Source: Himantopus leucocephalus (lineage: Eukaryota; Chordata; Aves; Charadriiformes; Recurvirostridae). From it: DNA of 64,000 nucleotides. This document shows, in pieces, positions 60,601 through 64,000 of the stretch. The stretch spans positions 8,848,433-8,912,432 of the forward strand of contig RSEF01000019.1 in NCBI GenBank assembly GCA_003993805.1. The letters run 5' to 3'. The position numbers and the translations under genes were made by a program. Position 1 is the first letter of the stretch, and every line of letters starts with the position of its first letter. A model generated the notes under the pieces. That model was not told the origin of the DNA, made no database searches, and worked only from the letters and a program-made list of their open reading frames with translations.

Positions 60601-63600
60601 CACATTGTTTTGCTCCTACACTTTGAATTTGCTTAATTTCATTACCTTTCTTGATGCCAAAGTCCTCTAATGTCTGCCTGTACTGCGTCTTGTAAAGAGA
60701 GGACCTGACCCTGCATTCTTTCTGCATCCAAACGAAGCACACTTCAGTTAGCCGAGTCAGATGGGACCGTCAGAATTGGATTCTCCAAATGAAGCTCCTG
60801 TTTGCTGTTCGTGGACATTAACTCTTACTTCTGTGAAACTGCAAGTTTGTGAGGCTGCTTGGTCGAGGGTTTCCCTCCTAGTTTGCTGTGGTTTACAGCG
60901 TGCTCTGCTGACGTCATTTTTCTCTAGGGCATCTATGTTTTAGTGTTGTATTTAAGGAGCCTCGTTTGAGAACTTCCAGGTGTTAAATTCTTATCTATTT
61001 ATTTATGGGGAATATTTTTCTTTAAATTGCAGACTGCCCGTGAGGAGCCCATTCACATTCTTAATGTTGCTATTAAAACAGACAGTGACGTGGATGACGA
61101 TGGGCTGGCAGCCATGTTCAGAGAGTTCACCCAAAGCAAGGTAAGTTGCCTTGATTCCCTCTCTGGAACTGTGTGATTGTGCAGGACAGTTCTCTGCTTT
61201 GGGAAGAGTCAGCGTCTTCCTCAGGTTTTTGTTTGTTTGTTTGTTTCAAAGTGAATAAATGCAACAGTTATATCCTCAATTTATCTCACCTAAAACCTTA
61301 CCACTTCTTTGGATGTAGCTGCACCTTTCTGAAACCTCCAGGTTGTTGTTTCTCTTTGCAGTGCATTCTAATCTGTCAGGTCAGGACTTCTTCCCTTAAA
61401 TATTGGATAGGGTAAAAGACCTTTCAGGTTTTAAATGCCTCAGGTCAGTCCTCAGTATCTATCTCCAGGTGCTCTGAAAGTGTGTGCTGTATCCCTCTCC
61501 CTGGTGGTACTGTGAATAGAGTCAGTAAATTGTTGTCCCAGTTGTTATATGAGAAACAGAGGCATGGAAATTGACACTAAAATGGACTATATCTTCTGTA
61601 TCACGATACTCCTGATGCAATTAAAATTTGTTCTCATTGTTGGCATGCTAGAGCATCCACCCCACCTAGTGTGTTATTTCTGGCCTGAGGTGGAATAGAT
61701 TTGGTACGTTCTGTTGCTCCATCGTAAGTATGGGCTATGCTTTAGAGTACCAAATGTTAGTCCTGTGGTCACTGGTGAGAAAACATGTGTTGGGGAAAGC
61801 CTCCTCGTGTCCACTGTGCCCTCTGGTGTCTGCCTGCACTTGCTTTTCTGGTTGGTGCGAAGAGCTCCTCAGCGGGCTGGTGGATGTGAGCAGCCCATCA
61901 GGCACTGGGACTCTGCAACCTCCCTGGTACGCGCAGTGACTGTGGCGGTACTGAGCGACTAGTTTCCAACTTCTCTTCCCAGTGTGGGAGGTGGTAATAC
62001 ATTCTGCAGAAATGCGGGGTTCCAAAATGAAGCTGGTATCCACCTCAAACCAGGACAACAACCTCAGCAGCTTCCTGTCTCTTTAAGCAAAGAAAATAAT
62101 CAAATATAAAAATTAAAACTAGTTCTGCCTTTCATCGTCTTGATCATGCTCCAGGCGTTTTATGGGAGGGGATAAAAGGAAAGAAATAAAAAAAAAAATT
62201 CCAAAACACATTAAACTATCAAATAGGTTCATCCAAATTGTCCAAATAATCTTCTAGTCCCAGCATGTTGTGTGTGTTTTTTTAATAGAAATTAGGATCA
62301 TATACTTGTAAATGACTTGTGGAGGAGATTGAGGCAGTCAGTGTAAATGGAGTTTCTCCAGGTGCTGATGGCTAATCGCTCTGTAATAGCTGTGGACTTG
62401 CTGTGAGACCCACATTATTACAATGTAATCAGAATCCTGTTGCTATGCTGTTATTGTCTGCCACTTGTGGAATTTTAAAAGCAATAACAATTTTTGCTTT
62501 TTAAATCATGGCATTATTAAAGTTATTTTCTTCCTCTTGCCATGAATATAGTCACTGATGCTCATTTTCAAAGGGCTTAACCTTAGTAAAACATTTCAGT
62601 CTCTGCTGAAAGGGGTTGTTTTGTTCCTGGTCTAGCTGAGTTCTTGTTTCTTTTTTTGTTGTTCTTTTCTTTTTTTCTTTGCTTTTAAATTGGAAAAAGG
62701 AGGAGAAAGGAGAAAGTTGTAGAAAGAGGAGATCTTAACACTTAAAAGATCAGTGGTGTGGCAAATACCAATTTTGAAATGTGGCTTGGTGGAATTTGAT
62801 AAAGAAGGGACCAAAATGGATATTCATTCATCTGTTTGAAAAAAACGAGTAACGCTTATCATTTATAACCTTTGCAATATTGACACATCTGTCCCTTGGT
62901 GTGGGTTGTCTGTGTGTGTATTTTGCCAAAATCAAGTCAGTGCTATGTGCGACTTTGGGTCAGTTTCTTTAAAACTCATTTTCCATCATTCTCCATGGCC
63001 TTACCATGTCTATGCTGCGCTCCCTTCAAAAAATAATCTTCACAAAAAAGACCAACTATGTTTGGCAGATGAACAAGACTTCATCCTGCCAGGCTTGTTG
63101 ATGACTCTTCTGCTTTGCTTGTTAGCAAGGCTCAGCTGCAGTACCGTGTTCTTGTGATTTGGTTCCTTACCTCTTCAGATTAAATGTATTTGCTTATGTG
63201 TGCTACTAGACGATCATCAGATGAGAAATCTTAGCTATGAGTAGACTGAAGTGGACTAGGAACTTAGAGCGTAGATGCAGGAGGATCTTTAGAGCTTTTT
63301 CAGTTCACAGAAGACTTTGACGTGTTTTTGATGTGTTCTTTTTCTGATAATCCACTCACCTGATGCCATCCTTGCCTTCTACAGAAATCAGTCCTGATTG
63401 AACATGGGATTCGGAGGCTGACTTTCCTTGTAGCACAAAAGGTATTTTAATCTCTCTCACGCTGCTCAGAACTCCTTGGTTTCTAGCTCGTAATAGCATT
63501 GACATTTGATGTGTTTTTTCCCAAATTAAATGCTGTATTAACTATATTTAGTTCTCTCTTCACTGTTTTTGTTCTCTGAAATTTGAGATGGTTGCGATGA

Positions 63601-63796
63601 ATTTGCTTAAGAAAATTAATTTACAATTGTAAACAATCTTGGCACCTCTTGTATTCTTGAATTAATTAATATTTGATTTTCATCCTAATTGCTAGCTTTC
63701 TTCTGCTTTTTTTTTCCTCGTCTTCCTGTGTTTGTACGTTTCGTTTATAAGGACTTCAGGAAACAGGTCAACTATGAGGTGGATCAGAGATTTCAT
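6413..63796 (+). CDS. ACACA: Acetyl-CoA carboxylase alpha (ACC1), main isoform, 3' incomplete
   Basis: Cytosolic biotin enzyme converting acetyl-CoA, bicarbonate and ATP to malonyl-CoA, the committed step of fatty acid synthesis. It is assembled from 33 exons: 6413-6639, 20329-20461, 21082-21220, 21435-21544, 22006-22087, 23299-23397, 23976-24082, 24872-24982, 25492-25701, 26244-26414, 28750-28911, 29204-29367, 30194-30344, 30851-30954, 31864-31945, 33107-33252, 34250-34400, 35724-35858, 36751-36897, 37398-37586, 38188-38288, 38853-38941, 40318-40442, 45383-45496, 47054-47167, 47775-47864, 48356-48474, 56184-56207, 58835-58978, 59590-59686, 61033-61140, 63385-63441, 63752-63796. The sum is 4047 bases (1349 codons) with no stop and all GT-AG junctions. 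Domains: regulatory N-terminus 1-116, biotin carboxylase about 117-618, biotinyl carrier about 752-818 with Lys786, then the central domain. The family length is about 2320-2350 residues, so roughly 1000 residues including the whole carboxyltransferase lie past the window. ACACB is excluded because it has a long extra N-terminus. Confidence 0.98.
9131..9240 (-). repeat. MIR-like SINE relic, inverted
   Basis: The sequence TTTACAGATGGAGAAACTGA, followed by CAGCTTGCCTGAAGTCACGC, aligns by eye with the reverse complement of MIR (TTTACAGATGAGGAAACTGAGGC..CTTGCCCAAGGTCACAC). Divergence is high, as expected for an element predating the bird-mammal split or for a related amniote SINE. Confidence 0.5.
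14185..14204. repeat. (GT)10 microsatellite
   Basis: Ten perfect GT units. A shorter GT run lies at about 13868-13883 after a G-rich stretch. Both are intronic and likely length-polymorphic. Confidence 0.95.
14611..14711 (+). repeat. CR1 LINE 3' tail
   Basis: It begins GCAACCTGGGCTAGCGGAAG, continues GGTGTCCCTGCCCGTGG and TTGGAACTAGATGATCTTTAAGG, and ends ATTCTATGATTCTATG. This is a standard truncated CR1 tail in the sense orientation of ACACA. Confidence 0.95.
15705..15837 (+). repeat. CR1 LINE 3' tail
   Basis: The block TGTGTAGATGTGGTGCTGAG, followed by CATGGTTTAGTGGTGGACTTGG and GGTTGGACTCGATGATCC, ends ATGATTCTATAATTCTGTG. This is the 3' end of another CR1 subfamily, in + orientation. 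Confidence 0.93.
16060..16195 (-). repeat. MIR-like SINE relic, inverted
   Basis: The sequence CTCCATTTTATAGGTGGAGA, AACAGAGGCACAGAAAAC and TTAAGTGACTTGTCCAGGGTC matches the reverse complement of MIR very recognisably (CCCCATTTTACAGATGAGGAAACTGAGGCACAGAGAGGTTAAGT-type block). It is the clearest of the old SINE relics in this window and lies about 450 bp upstream of the PIII promoter. Confidence 0.6.
16640..16832 (+). promoter_or_regulatory. ACACA: Putative PIII promoter and 5' leader of ACACA exon 5A
   Basis: Upstream of the alternative start codon at 16833 is a TATA-like ATAAAATA at 16760-16767, about 66 bases before the ATG. A DR1-type nuclear-receptor motif GGGACA-A-AGGTTA lies at 16644-16656. 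Mammals initiate an ACC1 isoform from a third promoter just upstream of the equivalent exon. The transcription start was not observed. From the TATA-like box I would place it near 16790. Confidence 0.5.
16833..16885 (+). CDS. ACACA: ACACA alternative first coding exon 5A (PIII isoform N-terminus)
   Basis: The ATG at 16833 has A at -3 and G at +4. It opens [17 protein letters not shown] and ends CAAAG/GTAAG, leaving two bases of an Arg codon. That is the same phase as coding exon 1, so it joins coding exon 2 (20329) in frame. The human PIII isoform begins MEGSPEENKEMRYYMLQR, with the same length and clear identity. This exon replaces the first 75 residues and removes the N-terminal serine cluster, but keeps the downstream AMPK serine. 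The 5' boundary of the exon is not determined. Confidence 0.93.
16886..20328 (+). other. ACACA: ACACA intron between exon 5A and coding exon 2
   Basis: About 3.4 kb with no recognisable repeat or gene. It contains a near tandem AATAAACCTG repeat around 17587-17611. The intron ends TTTGCTTAG at 20328. The ORFs listed for this stretch have no exon-like borders. Confidence 0.7.
20329..20461 (+). CDS. ACACA: ACACA coding exon 2 (residues 76-120; AMPK site Ser80)
   Basis: It encodes [17 protein letters not shown] and then the run into the biotin carboxylase domain (VIEK). Ser80 sits in the context [10 protein letters not shown]. That gives Met at -5, Arg at -4 and Leu at +4, the AMPK consensus; this is the main inhibitory phosphosite in mammals (rat Ser79, human Ser80). 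Donor AAAAG/GTAAGT. A 620-bp intron follows with nothing recognised. Confidence 0.98.
21082..21220 (+). CDS. ACACA: ACACA coding exon 3 (residues 121-166, biotin carboxylase N-lobe)
   Basis: Reads [20 protein letters not shown] and then [11 protein letters not shown], the first beta-alpha-beta unit of the biotin carboxylase domain. Acceptor ACTCAG, donor GCAG/GTGAGT, ending after one base of Glu167. The next intron is 214 bp. Confidence 0.98.
21435..21544 (+). CDS. ACACA: ACACA coding exon 4 (residues 167-203, biotin carboxylase)
   Basis: Encodes [20 protein letters not shown] and [16 protein letters not shown], part of the biotin carboxylase N-lobe with the Asn-rich loop typical of eukaryotic ACC. 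Acceptor TTTGCAG, donor GCAG/GTGAGA, phase 0 at its end. A 461-bp intron follows without recognised content. Confidence 0.98.
22006..22087 (+). CDS. ACACA: ACACA coding exon 5 (residues 204-230, biotin carboxylase)
   Basis: Encodes [19 protein letters not shown] and HKNGIAFM, the conserved biotin carboxylase N-lobe segment (the GxGHxSENP motif). Acceptor CTTCTGCAG, donor ATGG/GTGAGG, ending one base into Gly231. The following intron (1.2 kb) shows no repeat or gene that I recognise. Confidence 0.98.
23299..23397 (+). CDS. ACACA: ACACA coding exon 6 (residues 231-263, biotin carboxylase)
   Basis: Encodes [20 protein letters not shown] and [12 protein letters not shown], the entry into the ATP-grasp part of biotin carboxylase. 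Acceptor CTTTGCAG, donor AGTG/GTAAGA. A 578-bp intron follows with nothing recognised. Confidence 0.98.
23976..24082 (+). CDS. ACACA: ACACA coding exon 7 (residues 264-299, biotin carboxylase)
   Basis: Encodes [20 protein letters not shown] and [15 protein letters not shown]. The final Arg, where human has Gln, agrees with the chicken protein as I remember it. This part is the ACC-specific insertion in the biotin carboxylase domain, near the soraphen-binding region described in yeast ACC. Acceptor ATTTCAG, donor CGG/GTATGT. The next intron (789 bp) contains a perfect 22-bp tandem duplication. Confidence 0.97.
24342..24385. repeat. Perfect 22-bp tandem duplication
   Basis: A 22-bp unit starting TGTTTTATGTTTAATGCAGG occurs twice back to back (24342-24363 and 24364-24385) without mismatch. 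It is intronic and probably a recent slippage or duplication. Confidence 0.95.
24872..24982 (+). CDS. ACACA: ACACA coding exon 8 (residues 300-336, ATP glycine-rich loop)
   Basis: Encodes [20 protein letters not shown] and [17 protein letters not shown]. Gly315-Gly320 (GGGGKG) is the ATP-grasp glycine-rich loop of biotin carboxylase, at the same positions as in human ACC1. Acceptor TTGATCAG, donor CAG/GTAACT. A 509-bp intron follows, nothing recognised. Confidence 0.98.
25492..25701 (+). CDS. ACACA: ACACA coding exon 9 (residues 337-406, biotin carboxylase ATP-grasp)
   Basis: Encodes [20 protein letters not shown] and continues through [20 protein letters not shown] and [18 protein letters not shown]. 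These are signature biotin carboxylase motifs (bicarbonate and nucleotide contacts; the [15 protein letters not shown] signature). Acceptor GCTGTAG, donor GCAG/GTGAGA. A 542-bp intron follows with nothing recognised. Confidence 0.98.
26244..26414 (+). CDS. ACACA: ACACA coding exon 10 (residues 407-463, catalytic Arg441)
   Basis: Encodes [20 protein letters not shown] and [20 protein letters not shown], then [17 protein letters not shown]. Glu424, Glu437 and Asn439 are the expected metal ligands. Arg441 in NPRLQVEH is the catalytic arginine of biotin carboxylases. Acceptor ATCCTAG, donor CCAG/GTGAGT. A 153-codon antisense ORF over this exon is a shadow. Confidence 0.98.
26415..28749 (+). other. 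ACACA: ACACA intron 10
   Basis: About 2.3 kb. Parts are pyrimidine-rich (around 27650-27870). No CR1 copy or gene was recognised; a 14-base ATTTCATAGAATGG near 28121 is too short to call. It ends in T-rich TTTTTCCTTAG at 28749. Confidence 0.75.
28750..28911 (+). CDS. ACACA: ACACA coding exon 11 (residues 464-517, biotin carboxylase C-lobe)
   Basis: Encodes [20 protein letters not shown] and [20 protein letters not shown], then [14 protein letters not shown]. This is the start of the biotin carboxylase C-terminal subdomain, including the [13 protein letters not shown] motif. Donor GAG/GTGAGT. The next intron is only 292 bp and may include a weak MIR-like piece at 28930-28990. Confidence 0.98.
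28930..28990 (+). repeat. Possible MIR-like relic next to exon 11
   Basis: GAGAACCATGGGCTTTACAC and CTAGGTTCAATCCCTGCTGC resemble the tRNA-derived head of MIR (B-box-like GGTTCAATCCC). No A box or tRNA fold is evident, so it is not a tRNA gene. Weak, by-eye assignment. Confidence 0.3.
29204..29367 (+). CDS. ACACA: ACACA coding exon 12 (residues 518-572, biotin carboxylase C-lobe)
   Basis: Encodes [20 protein letters not shown] and [20 protein letters not shown], then [15 protein letters not shown]. Acceptor TTTACAG, donor TTTC/GTAAGT, splitting Ser572. A second strong acceptor (CTTTTTCTTTAG at 29172) lies 31 bases upstream and would add an immediate stop. An 826-bp intron follows with nothing recognised. 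Confidence 0.97.
30194..30344 (+). CDS. ACACA: ACACA coding exon 13 (residues 572-622, end of biotin carboxylase)
   Basis: Encodes [20 protein letters not shown] and [20 protein letters not shown], then [10 protein letters not shown]. It closes the biotin carboxylase domain (about residue 618). The donor consistent with the known protein is CAG/GTGCAG at 30345, a weak site. A better-looking donor GGG/GTAAGC lies 60 bases downstream at 30405 with the frame open. The following 506-bp intron has no repeat. Confidence 0.96.
30851..30954 (+). CDS. ACACA: ACACA coding exon 14 (residues 623-657)
   Basis: Encodes [20 protein letters not shown] and [15 protein letters not shown], the linker between biotin carboxylase and the BT (BC-CT interaction) region. 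Acceptor TTTCTAG, donor AAAG/GTAAAA. A 909-bp intron follows, containing a three-copy 11-bp tandem repeat at 31456-31488. Confidence 0.97.
31456..31488. repeat. Three-copy 11-bp tandem repeat
   Basis: GTGATCCAGGT occurs three times in a row without mismatch within intron 14. Short minisatellite-like slippage product with no evident function. Confidence 0.93.
31864..31945 (+). CDS. ACACA: ACACA coding exon 15 (residues 657-684)
   Basis: Encodes [20 protein letters not shown] and GRKYVLK, part of the BT region. The acceptor is CTCTTTCAAG and the donor CTGAAG/GTACGA. The flanking phases (2 in, 0 out) fit exactly. The next intron (1.16 kb) includes a weak MIR-like stretch near 32620-32690 and nothing else recognised. 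Confidence 0.96.
32590..32690 (-). repeat. Weak MIR-like relic, inverted
   Basis: TTTAAGGGATTTACCCAGAT and then TCTGTGGCAGAGGCTGTGAT recall the reverse complement of MIR (TTAAGTGACTTGCCCAAGG..GTGGCAGAGC). Strong divergence; a chance match is possible. Confidence 0.3.
33107..33252 (+). CDS. ACACA: ACACA coding exon 16 (residues 685-733)
   Basis: Encodes [20 protein letters not shown] and [20 protein letters not shown], then TYMKEEVDR: the beta-rich BT region preceding the carrier domain. Acceptor ATCTGCAG, donor ACAG/GTAGCA (weak at +5). A 997-bp intron follows with nothing recognised. Confidence 0.97.
34250..34400 (+). CDS. ACACA: ACACA coding exon 17 (residues 733-783, carrier domain start)
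   Basis: Encodes [20 protein letters not shown] and [20 protein letters not shown], then [10 protein letters not shown]. The [15 protein letters not shown] pattern is the first half of the biotinyl (BCCP) barrel, from about residue 752. Acceptor TTCTTAG, donor GAG/GTAAGA. The next intron (1.3 kb) shows no repeat that I recognise. Confidence 0.98.
35724..35858 (+). CDS. ACACA: ACACA coding exon 18 (residues 784-828, biotinyl Lys786)
   Basis: Begins [20 protein letters not shown] and continues [20 protein letters not shown]. The lysine in E-V-M-K-M is residue 786, the biotin attachment site. The Met-Lys-Met motif is split from its Glu by the exon junction. Acceptor TGCTACAG, donor CAGCAG/GTGAGA. 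An 892-bp intron follows with nothing recognised. Confidence 0.98.
36751..36897 (+). CDS. ACACA: ACACA coding exon 19 (residues 829-877, start of central domain)
   Basis: Encodes [20 protein letters not shown] and [20 protein letters not shown], then LPEPYFSSK. This enters the helical central domain of eukaryotic ACC, which links and orients the catalytic domains and carries regulation. Acceptor TTTCCAG, donor CAAG/GTACCG. A 500-bp intron follows. Confidence 0.97.
37398..37586 (+). CDS. ACACA: ACACA coding exon 20 (residues 878-940, central domain)
   Basis: Encodes [20 protein letters not shown] and [20 protein letters not shown], then [20 protein letters not shown]. Acceptor TTTCTCTAG, donor CAACAG/GTGATC. 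A 601-bp intron follows with nothing recognised. Confidence 0.97.
38188..38288 (+). CDS. ACACA: ACACA coding exon 21 (residues 941-974, central domain)
   Basis: Encodes [20 protein letters not shown] and [14 protein letters not shown]. Acceptor GTCTTTCAG, donor CAGAG/GTGAGC, splitting Arg974. A 564-bp intron follows with nothing recognised. Confidence 0.97.
38853..38941 (+). CDS. ACACA: ACACA coding exon 22 (residues 974-1004, central domain)
   Basis: Encodes [20 protein letters not shown] and LKVETQFQH, ending one base into Gly1004. Acceptor CTTCTGCAG, donor CATG/GTGAGT. The next intron (1.4 kb) shows nothing recognised. Confidence 0.97.
40318..40442 (+). CDS. ACACA: ACACA coding exon 23 (residues 1004-1045, central domain)
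   Basis: Encodes [20 protein letters not shown] and [20 protein letters not shown], then Ile. Acceptor GATTGCAG, donor CTCATT/GTAAGT. It is followed by a 4.9 kb intron. Confidence 0.97.
41714..41754. repeat. (CT)n plus poly-T tract
   Basis: A run of CT units followed by CCTCCCCCTCACC and twelve T. Low-complexity pyrimidine tract in intron 23. Confidence 0.9.
42552..42970 (+). repeat. CR1 LINE 3' part, about 420 bp, young-looking
   Basis: A continuous CR1 segment in + orientation: GGAGCACC..TATGAGGACAGGC, then GTTCAGCCTGGAGAAGAGAA, GAGGTGTTCAAGGCCAGG and ending CCATTCTATGATTCTATG. By direct reading, a stretch of about 142 bp (42773-42914) is identical to the inverted copy at 53963-54236, so both belong to a recently active subfamily. 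Confidence 0.97.
45223..45282 (-). repeat. CR1 LINE fragment, inverted
   Basis: GCACAGAATTACAGAATAAT followed by CCTCTAGAGGTGATGTGGTC is the reverse complement of a CR1 3' end, short and diverged. It lies about 100 bp upstream of coding exon 24. Confidence 0.7.
45383..45496 (+). CDS. ACACA: ACACA coding exon 24 (residues 1046-1083, central domain)
   Basis: Encodes [20 protein letters not shown] and [18 protein letters not shown]. Acceptor TTATTTTTAG, donor GCAG/GTAAGG. A 1.56 kb intron follows without recognised repeats. Confidence 0.97.
47054..47167 (+). CDS. ACACA: ACACA coding exon 25 (residues 1084-1121, central domain)
   Basis: Encodes [20 protein letters not shown] and [18 protein letters not shown]. 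Acceptor TCTACCAG, donor TGCAG/GTATCT. The next intron (607 bp) is more than half CR1. Confidence 0.97.
47270..47616 (+). repeat. CR1 LINE 3' part, older copy
   Basis: Reads GACCTCATCGCAGTCTATAG, TTGGACATTAGGAAAAGGTTC, then GGAACAGGCTCCTCAGGGAAG and a terminal CCAACTTGAGATATTCTATG. A CR1 in + orientation filling most of intron 25, more diverged than the copies at 42552 and 53963. Confidence 0.9.
47775..47864 (+). CDS. ACACA: ACACA coding exon 26 (residues 1122-1151, central domain)
   Basis: Encodes [20 protein letters not shown] and [10 protein letters not shown]. Acceptor CTCTTCTAG, donor GGAG/GTAAGT. A 491-bp intron follows with nothing recognised except a competing acceptor just before the next exon. 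Confidence 0.97.
48356..48474 (+). CDS. ACACA: ACACA coding exon 27 (residues 1152-1191, central domain)
   Basis: Encodes [20 protein letters not shown] and [19 protein letters not shown], ending two bases into Arg1191. Acceptor TAAACCAG, donor ACAG/GTCAGA. Because both the 24-base microexon and coding exon 29 start with A, either can complete the Arg codon. Confidence 0.97.
51055..51330 (+). repeat. Possible ancient CR1/L3-type LINE relic
   Basis: GAGGGCTTTATAGATCAAGC and, further on, AGAGGGCGTTGCAGTCACCC with AGTCTGGAGGAAGCAG recall a conserved amniote repeat containing GGCTTTATAGATCAAAACC and GCATTGCAGTAATCCAATCTGGAGG. The order and spacing of the two blocks are right, but the family name is uncertain. 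Confidence 0.4.
53963..54236 (-). repeat. CR1 LINE 3' part, inverted, young-looking
   Basis: Begins CCATAGAATCATAGAATGGT and TTGGGTTGGAAGGGACCTTG and ends CCCCCTTGTCCTATCCTG, the reverse complement of a CR1 3' end. It is nearly identical to the sense copy at 42552-42970, with about 142 bp perfectly complementary in the transcript. The long ORFs reported over this piece on both strands are CR1 sequence. Confidence 0.97.
56184..56207 (+). CDS. ACACA: ACACA 24-base microexon (coding exon 28, residues 1191-1199)
   Basis: Between GATTACAG and GTACGG lie exactly 24 bases. In the phase left by coding exon 27 they complete Arg1191 and read GNIPTLN, followed by two bases of Arg1199. Human ACC1 has the same eight-residue insertion (GNIPTLNR) directly before Met-Ser1201. 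In mammals a 24-base exon here is alternatively spliced next to the Ser1200/1201 phosphosite. The length is a multiple of three, so skipping keeps frame. It lies alone in 10 kb of intron. Confidence 0.94.
56208..58834 (+). other. ACACA: ACACA intron 28
   Basis: A 2.6 kb AT-rich intron with no CR1 copy, gene or structured element that I recognise. It ends GCCGTTTAG at 58834. Confidence 0.8.
58835..58978 (+). CDS. ACACA: ACACA coding exon 29 (residues 1199-1247; Ser1201)
   Basis: Encodes [20 protein letters not shown] and [20 protein letters not shown], then RTFEDFVR. Ser1201 sits two residues after the microexon-encoded arginine and matches the phosphosite known as Ser1200/1201 in mammals. 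Donor TCAG/GTACGT. A 611-bp intron follows. Confidence 0.97.
59590..59686 (+). CDS. ACACA: ACACA coding exon 30 (residues 1247-1279; BRCT-binding motif)
   Basis: Encodes [20 protein letters not shown] and [12 protein letters not shown]. Ser1259 and Ser1263 correspond to phosphosites in human ACC1. Ser1263-Pro-Thr-Phe is the pSxxF motif that binds the BRCA1 BRCT domains in mammals, and it is intact here. Acceptor TATTTCAG, donor CAAG/GTACAG. The next intron (1.35 kb) shows nothing recognised. Confidence 0.97.
61033..61140 (+). CDS. ACACA: ACACA coding exon 31 (residues 1280-1315, central domain)
   Basis: Encodes [20 protein letters not shown] and [16 protein letters not shown]. Acceptor AATTGCAG, donor GCAAG/GTAAGT, with both ends in phase 0. 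It differs from the human sequence more than its neighbours do (acidic DSDVDDD stretch). Confidence 0.97.
61141..63384 (+). other. ACACA: ACACA intron 31
   Basis: A 2.2 kb intron with a (GTTT)n run near 61228-61246 and no repeat family or gene that I recognise. Confidence 0.8.
63385..63441 (+). CDS. ACACA: ACACA coding exon 32 (residues 1316-1334, central domain)
   Basis: Encodes [19 protein letters not shown], 19 codons. Acceptor CTTCTACAG, donor AAAAG/GTATTT (weak). The phase is 0 at both ends, so it is also frame-neutral. A 310-bp intron separates it from the next small exon. Confidence 0.96.
63752..63796 (+). CDS. ACACA: ACACA 45-base exon (coding exon 33, residues 1335-1349)
   Basis: Encodes [15 protein letters not shown] between the acceptor TTTATAAG and the strong donor CAT/GTAAGTAA. 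Human ACC1 has [15 protein letters not shown] here. It is 45 bases long with phase 0 at both ends, so skipping it keeps frame. The next exon (REFPKFF in the family) is past the window. This is the last coding segment visible. Confidence 0.93.
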
Positions 63797-64000
63797 GTAA
63801 GTAAAAAGGGCCTAGAACACGGTGGTATTCTTGACCTGAGGCCAGGAGACACGTAAGTGACTCCGGGCTTCTCATTTGGTTCTTAGTCAGGCATTTAAGG
63901 CCAACATTGCTGTCAGAGTGAAGTATTTAAACAAACATCTAACTTCAAATACAGGAGTGGGCCCGTTGCTTTGGTGGGGCCATTCACATGCTAAAGTCTC
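63797..64000 (+). other. ACACA: Start of ACACA intron 33, cut by window end
   Basis: The donor at 63797 opens an intron that is not closed inside the window. The remaining central domain and carboxyltransferase exons lie downstream. Nothing else was recognised in these 204 bases. Confidence 0.85.

Noticed and set aside
1..64000. Search for a novel operon, CRISPR array, integrated virus or other foreign system
   Set aside because: The window is a single ordinary animal gene with introns and LINE/SINE relics. Nothing in it suggests prokaryotic, viral or transferred DNA.

Overview
The window is a vertebrate, almost certainly avian, nuclear genomic segment. It holds the 5' half to two-thirds of one gene on the + strand: ACACA, acetyl-CoA carboxylase alpha. 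Two things point to a bird. First, at least nine CR1 LINE tails end in the ATTCTATG/ATTCTGTG-type repeats typical of avian CR1. Second, the spliced protein reads like chicken liver acetyl-CoA carboxylase (recalled, not searched). I found no second protein-coding gene, tRNA, rRNA or CRISPR array, and nothing that qualifies as a new biological system. The interest lies in isoform architecture and in repeats placed where they could affect splicing.

Layout: 1-440 is a GC- and CpG-rich island, probably a promoter and first non-coding exon of ACACA. 441-6386 is 5' non-coding/intronic sequence and contains a 47-base exon (4467-4513). That exon is in frame with the main start codon and encodes the SFWKWI-type N-terminal extension known from the long mammalian isoform. 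The main start codon is at 6413. A 13.7 kb intron follows (6640-20328). Inside it, near 16833, is the alternative first exon of the third (PIII) promoter, giving the short N-terminus [17 protein letters not shown]. From 20329 to 63796 there are 32 further coding exons.

All 33 main-isoform coding exons have GT-AG borders and matching phases. Together they give 4047 coding bases, or 1349 codons, with no stop. Where I could check, numbering agrees with human ACC1: AMPK site Ser80, glycine loop 315-320, metal ligands and catalytic Arg441, biotinyl Lys786, Ser1201, and the Ser1263 BRCT-binding motif. The window therefore covers the N-terminal regulatory segment, the complete biotin carboxylase domain, the biotin carboxyl carrier domain and the first part of the central domain. 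The rest of the central domain and the carboxyltransferase domain lie beyond position 64000.

Function: ACACA makes malonyl-CoA from acetyl-CoA, bicarbonate and ATP in the cytosol, the committed step of fatty acid synthesis. The regulatory layers visible here are a CpG promoter with an SRE-like box, a separate TATA-like PIII promoter with a DR1 motif, two in-frame cassette exons (24 and 45 bases), and the AMPK site placed across a splice junction. Introns make up most of the window and hold CR1 insertions, a few old tRNA-SINE (MIR-like) relics and simple repeats.
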